Source of the DNA: an uncultured Bacteroidales bacterium
GTDB lineage: Bacteria > Bacteroidota > Bacteroidia > Bacteroidales > UBA3663
NCBI GenBank assembly: GCA_905236195.1
Contig: CAJOOX010000167.1
Span: forward strand, 1-7,417
DNA: 7,417 nt
Direction of reading: 5' to 3'
Position numbers and translations under genes: made by a program. Shown here piece after piece: positions 6,254 to 7,417 of this stretch; position 1 is the stretch's first letter; every line of letters begins with the position of its first letter. The notes under the pieces were generated by a model. The model was given only the letters and a program-made list of their open reading frames with translations. It was not told the DNA's origin and ran no database searches.

Positions 6254-7417
6254 TTATTTCACAAGCCCTCCGTCGGAGGTGGTGAGCGAATAATCGTCAA
6301 TCAGGACGTTGCCCCCGGGGTTTTTGGAGCACATCACCACGAGCGAGATTTTGGTCTCCTCGGTGAGCGTGAAGCTGTGGATGCATTCCACCCAGGTCTC
6401 GGTGGTAAGACCGTTCACATAATCGCCGTAGAGATAGGAACCCACCGTGCCGTCTGCCTTGACGGGCACGTAGCCGGGACGAACTGAGCCGCCGGTTGCT
6501 GTAGCTGCCTTGGCATAGAACCTGATGTTGTAGGTTCCGGCCTTGAGCGTAATCTCCTGATATCCGAGACGCTTGTTGGCGGATGTCACACCTTCCACGT
6601 TTACGGAGTAAGAGCCGCTGTGGGCATCGCTGCTCTGGCTGAGGTTGGCATTGCCGGCTGTGGAGGCTGTCTTCCAGTTGGCGGGAAGACCGTCGGCCCA
6701 GGTCTCGAAGTCGCCGTTGCCCACCAGGTTGTCACCCGTAGGCTCAACTGAAGGCGTGTCGGTGCCGCCCTGCTCGCCTCCCTGTTCGCCGGAACCGTTG
6801 GTCTTGCGGCTGATAATCTGGCTGCCCTGGGTTACTTCGGGAGTGTTGCCCTTGTAGTTGACAAGTTCGCCGTAGATGACGAGTTCGTCGCCGACCTTGA
6901 GCTGGTCTGTCGAGGTGAACTTGTCGCCGTTGAGGCTGTAGCCGCGGAATACTTCAAGCTGGTTGGCTGTTGTTCCGTCATCGGAGATGTAGTAAGTCGC
7001 GTTGCCGTAAGAAGTGCTGATTTCGTCGATGCTGACCACAATACCCTTGATATATACTTTGCCTGAAGGAATATTGTCGCTTGTGATGAGGGCCAGAGCC
7101 TCGGAAGCCAGCAGCGGGTCATCGGCGGTAGCTCCCTTGCCGGTCACATCGCCGCCACCGGGGTTATCCGTGCCGGGATTTGTGCTCCCGGCAGCACCCT
7201 TGCTGACCTTGAAGTTCTTGACTTCCCAGGTCGCGGAGTTGTCGGCGCAGGTGTAGTGGAGGGCGATGACCACGTTGGCCTTGAGCATTGCGGCCGGGAT
7301 GTTCACGGCTGCGTCATACCAGTTGTTCCAATCGTTGCCTTCGGTCATTGCGGGTGTGATGTCGGTCCATGTCGTTGCGGCGGGATCACCCGTGTAGTTG
7401 TCGGTGATGAGAAGCTC
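6254..7417 (-). CDS. Multidomain secreted protein, partial: beta-sandwich, OB-fold-like and CBM-like domains
   Basis: The frame stays open to the right edge, giving 387 residues of a C-terminal part; the N-terminus and any signal peptide lie outside. An in-frame ATG at 7346-7348 is internal because the homologous-looking sequence continues upstream (Glu-Leu-Leu-Ile-Thr-Asp-Asn-Tyr). Residues 1-73 look like the end of a choice-of-anchor J/DUF5017-type beta-sandwich (ATWEVKNFKVSKG at 62-74). After a Gly/Pro linker, 94-204 form an OB-fold-like domain (GKVYIKGIV, YYISDDG, LKVGDELVIYGELVNYKGN). A GEQGGEQGG linker leads to 229-382, which resembles a carbohydrate-binding jelly roll (NGDFETWADGLPANWK at the start, VLIDDYSL near the end). 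I see no catalytic motif. Linkers and domains fit an extracellular surface protein. With the nuclease 15 bp downstream, a role in binding extracellular nucleic acids or polysaccharide is plausible but inferred; the exact families are uncertain. Confidence 0.8.
   Translation of the reverse strand, partial: ELLITDNYTGDPAATTWTDITPAMTEGNDWNNWYDAAVNIPAAMLKANVVIALHYTCADNSATWEVKNFKVSKGAAGSTNPGTDNPGGGDVTGKGATADDPLLASEALALITSDNIPSGKVYIKGIVVSIDEISTSYGNATYYISDDGTTANQLEVFRGYSLNGDKFTSTDQLKVGDELVIYGELVNYKGNTPEVTQGSQIISRKTNGSGEQGGEQGGTDTPSVEPTGDNLVGNGDFETWADGLPANWKTASTAGNANLSQSSDAHSGSYSVNVEGVTSANKRLGYQEITLKAGTYNIRFYAKAATATGGSVRPGYVPVKADGTVGSYLYGDYVNGLTTETWVECIHSFTLTEETKISLVVMCSKNPGGNVLIDDYSLTTSDGGLVK
6767..6790 (-). 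repeat. 12-bp tandem duplication encoding the GEQG-GEQG linker
   Basis: Two adjacent 12-bp units (6767-6778 and 6779-6790 on the plus strand) match at 10 of 12 positions. On the coding strand they are GGCGAACAGGGA and GGCGAGCAGGGC, each encoding Gly-Glu-Gln-Gly. The differences are synonymous, so this is an in-frame linker repeat between the OB-like and CBM-like domains, most likely grown by unit duplication. Confidence 0.65.

Overview
This window looks like chromosomal DNA from a member of the Bacteroidota, probably the order Bacteroidales. The evidence is a lipoprotein whose mature N-terminus has an acidic, surface-export-like start (Cys-Ser-Glu-Ser-Asp-Asp-Asp). AT- or A-rich leaders without Shine-Dalgarno sequences lie directly before start codons. 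Multidomain extracellular lipoproteins have Gly-rich linkers, and short GGTTAATGGGT-type intergenic repeats are present. Coding DNA is moderately GC-rich, while the leaders are AT-rich. I cannot name a genus from sequence alone.

Layout: (1) Positions 1-297, plus strand, hold the C-terminal end of a polytopic membrane protein that resembles the YczE/YyaS/YitT (DUF6198) group. (2) A strong perfect hairpin at 299-333, U-rich on both strands, separates it from everything else, which is all on the minus strand. (3) Reading the minus strand in the direction of transcription (right to left), the order is: a multidomain secreted protein cut by the right edge (6254-7417); a lipoprotein DNA/RNA non-specific endonuclease (5339-6238); a RadC/JAMM-family protein (4599-5291); a large lipoprotein zinc protease of the M16 family (1656-4571); and PurT, the formate-dependent GAR transformylase (342-1544).

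How the genes relate: the two right-hand genes are 15 bp apart and probably co-transcribed. One is a surface-type nuclease. The other combines a beta-sandwich, an OB-fold-like domain and a carbohydrate-binding-like jelly roll. The best hypothesis is a cell-surface nucleic-acid capture and degradation module whose upstream part lies outside the window. RadC, the M16 protease and PurT look like ordinary housekeeping or accessory genes lying head to tail, with no obvious common pathway.

Non-coding DNA is scarce (gaps of 44, 111, 27, 47 and 15 bp), and no gene-free stretch exceeds 300 bp. Two of these gaps carry short tandem repeats that share the 11-mer ACCCATTAACC, and one also holds a GC-rich palindrome. 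These are the most unusual non-coding signals. I saw no tRNA, rRNA, CRISPR array, insertion sequence or convincing Bacteroidota -33/-7 promoter.
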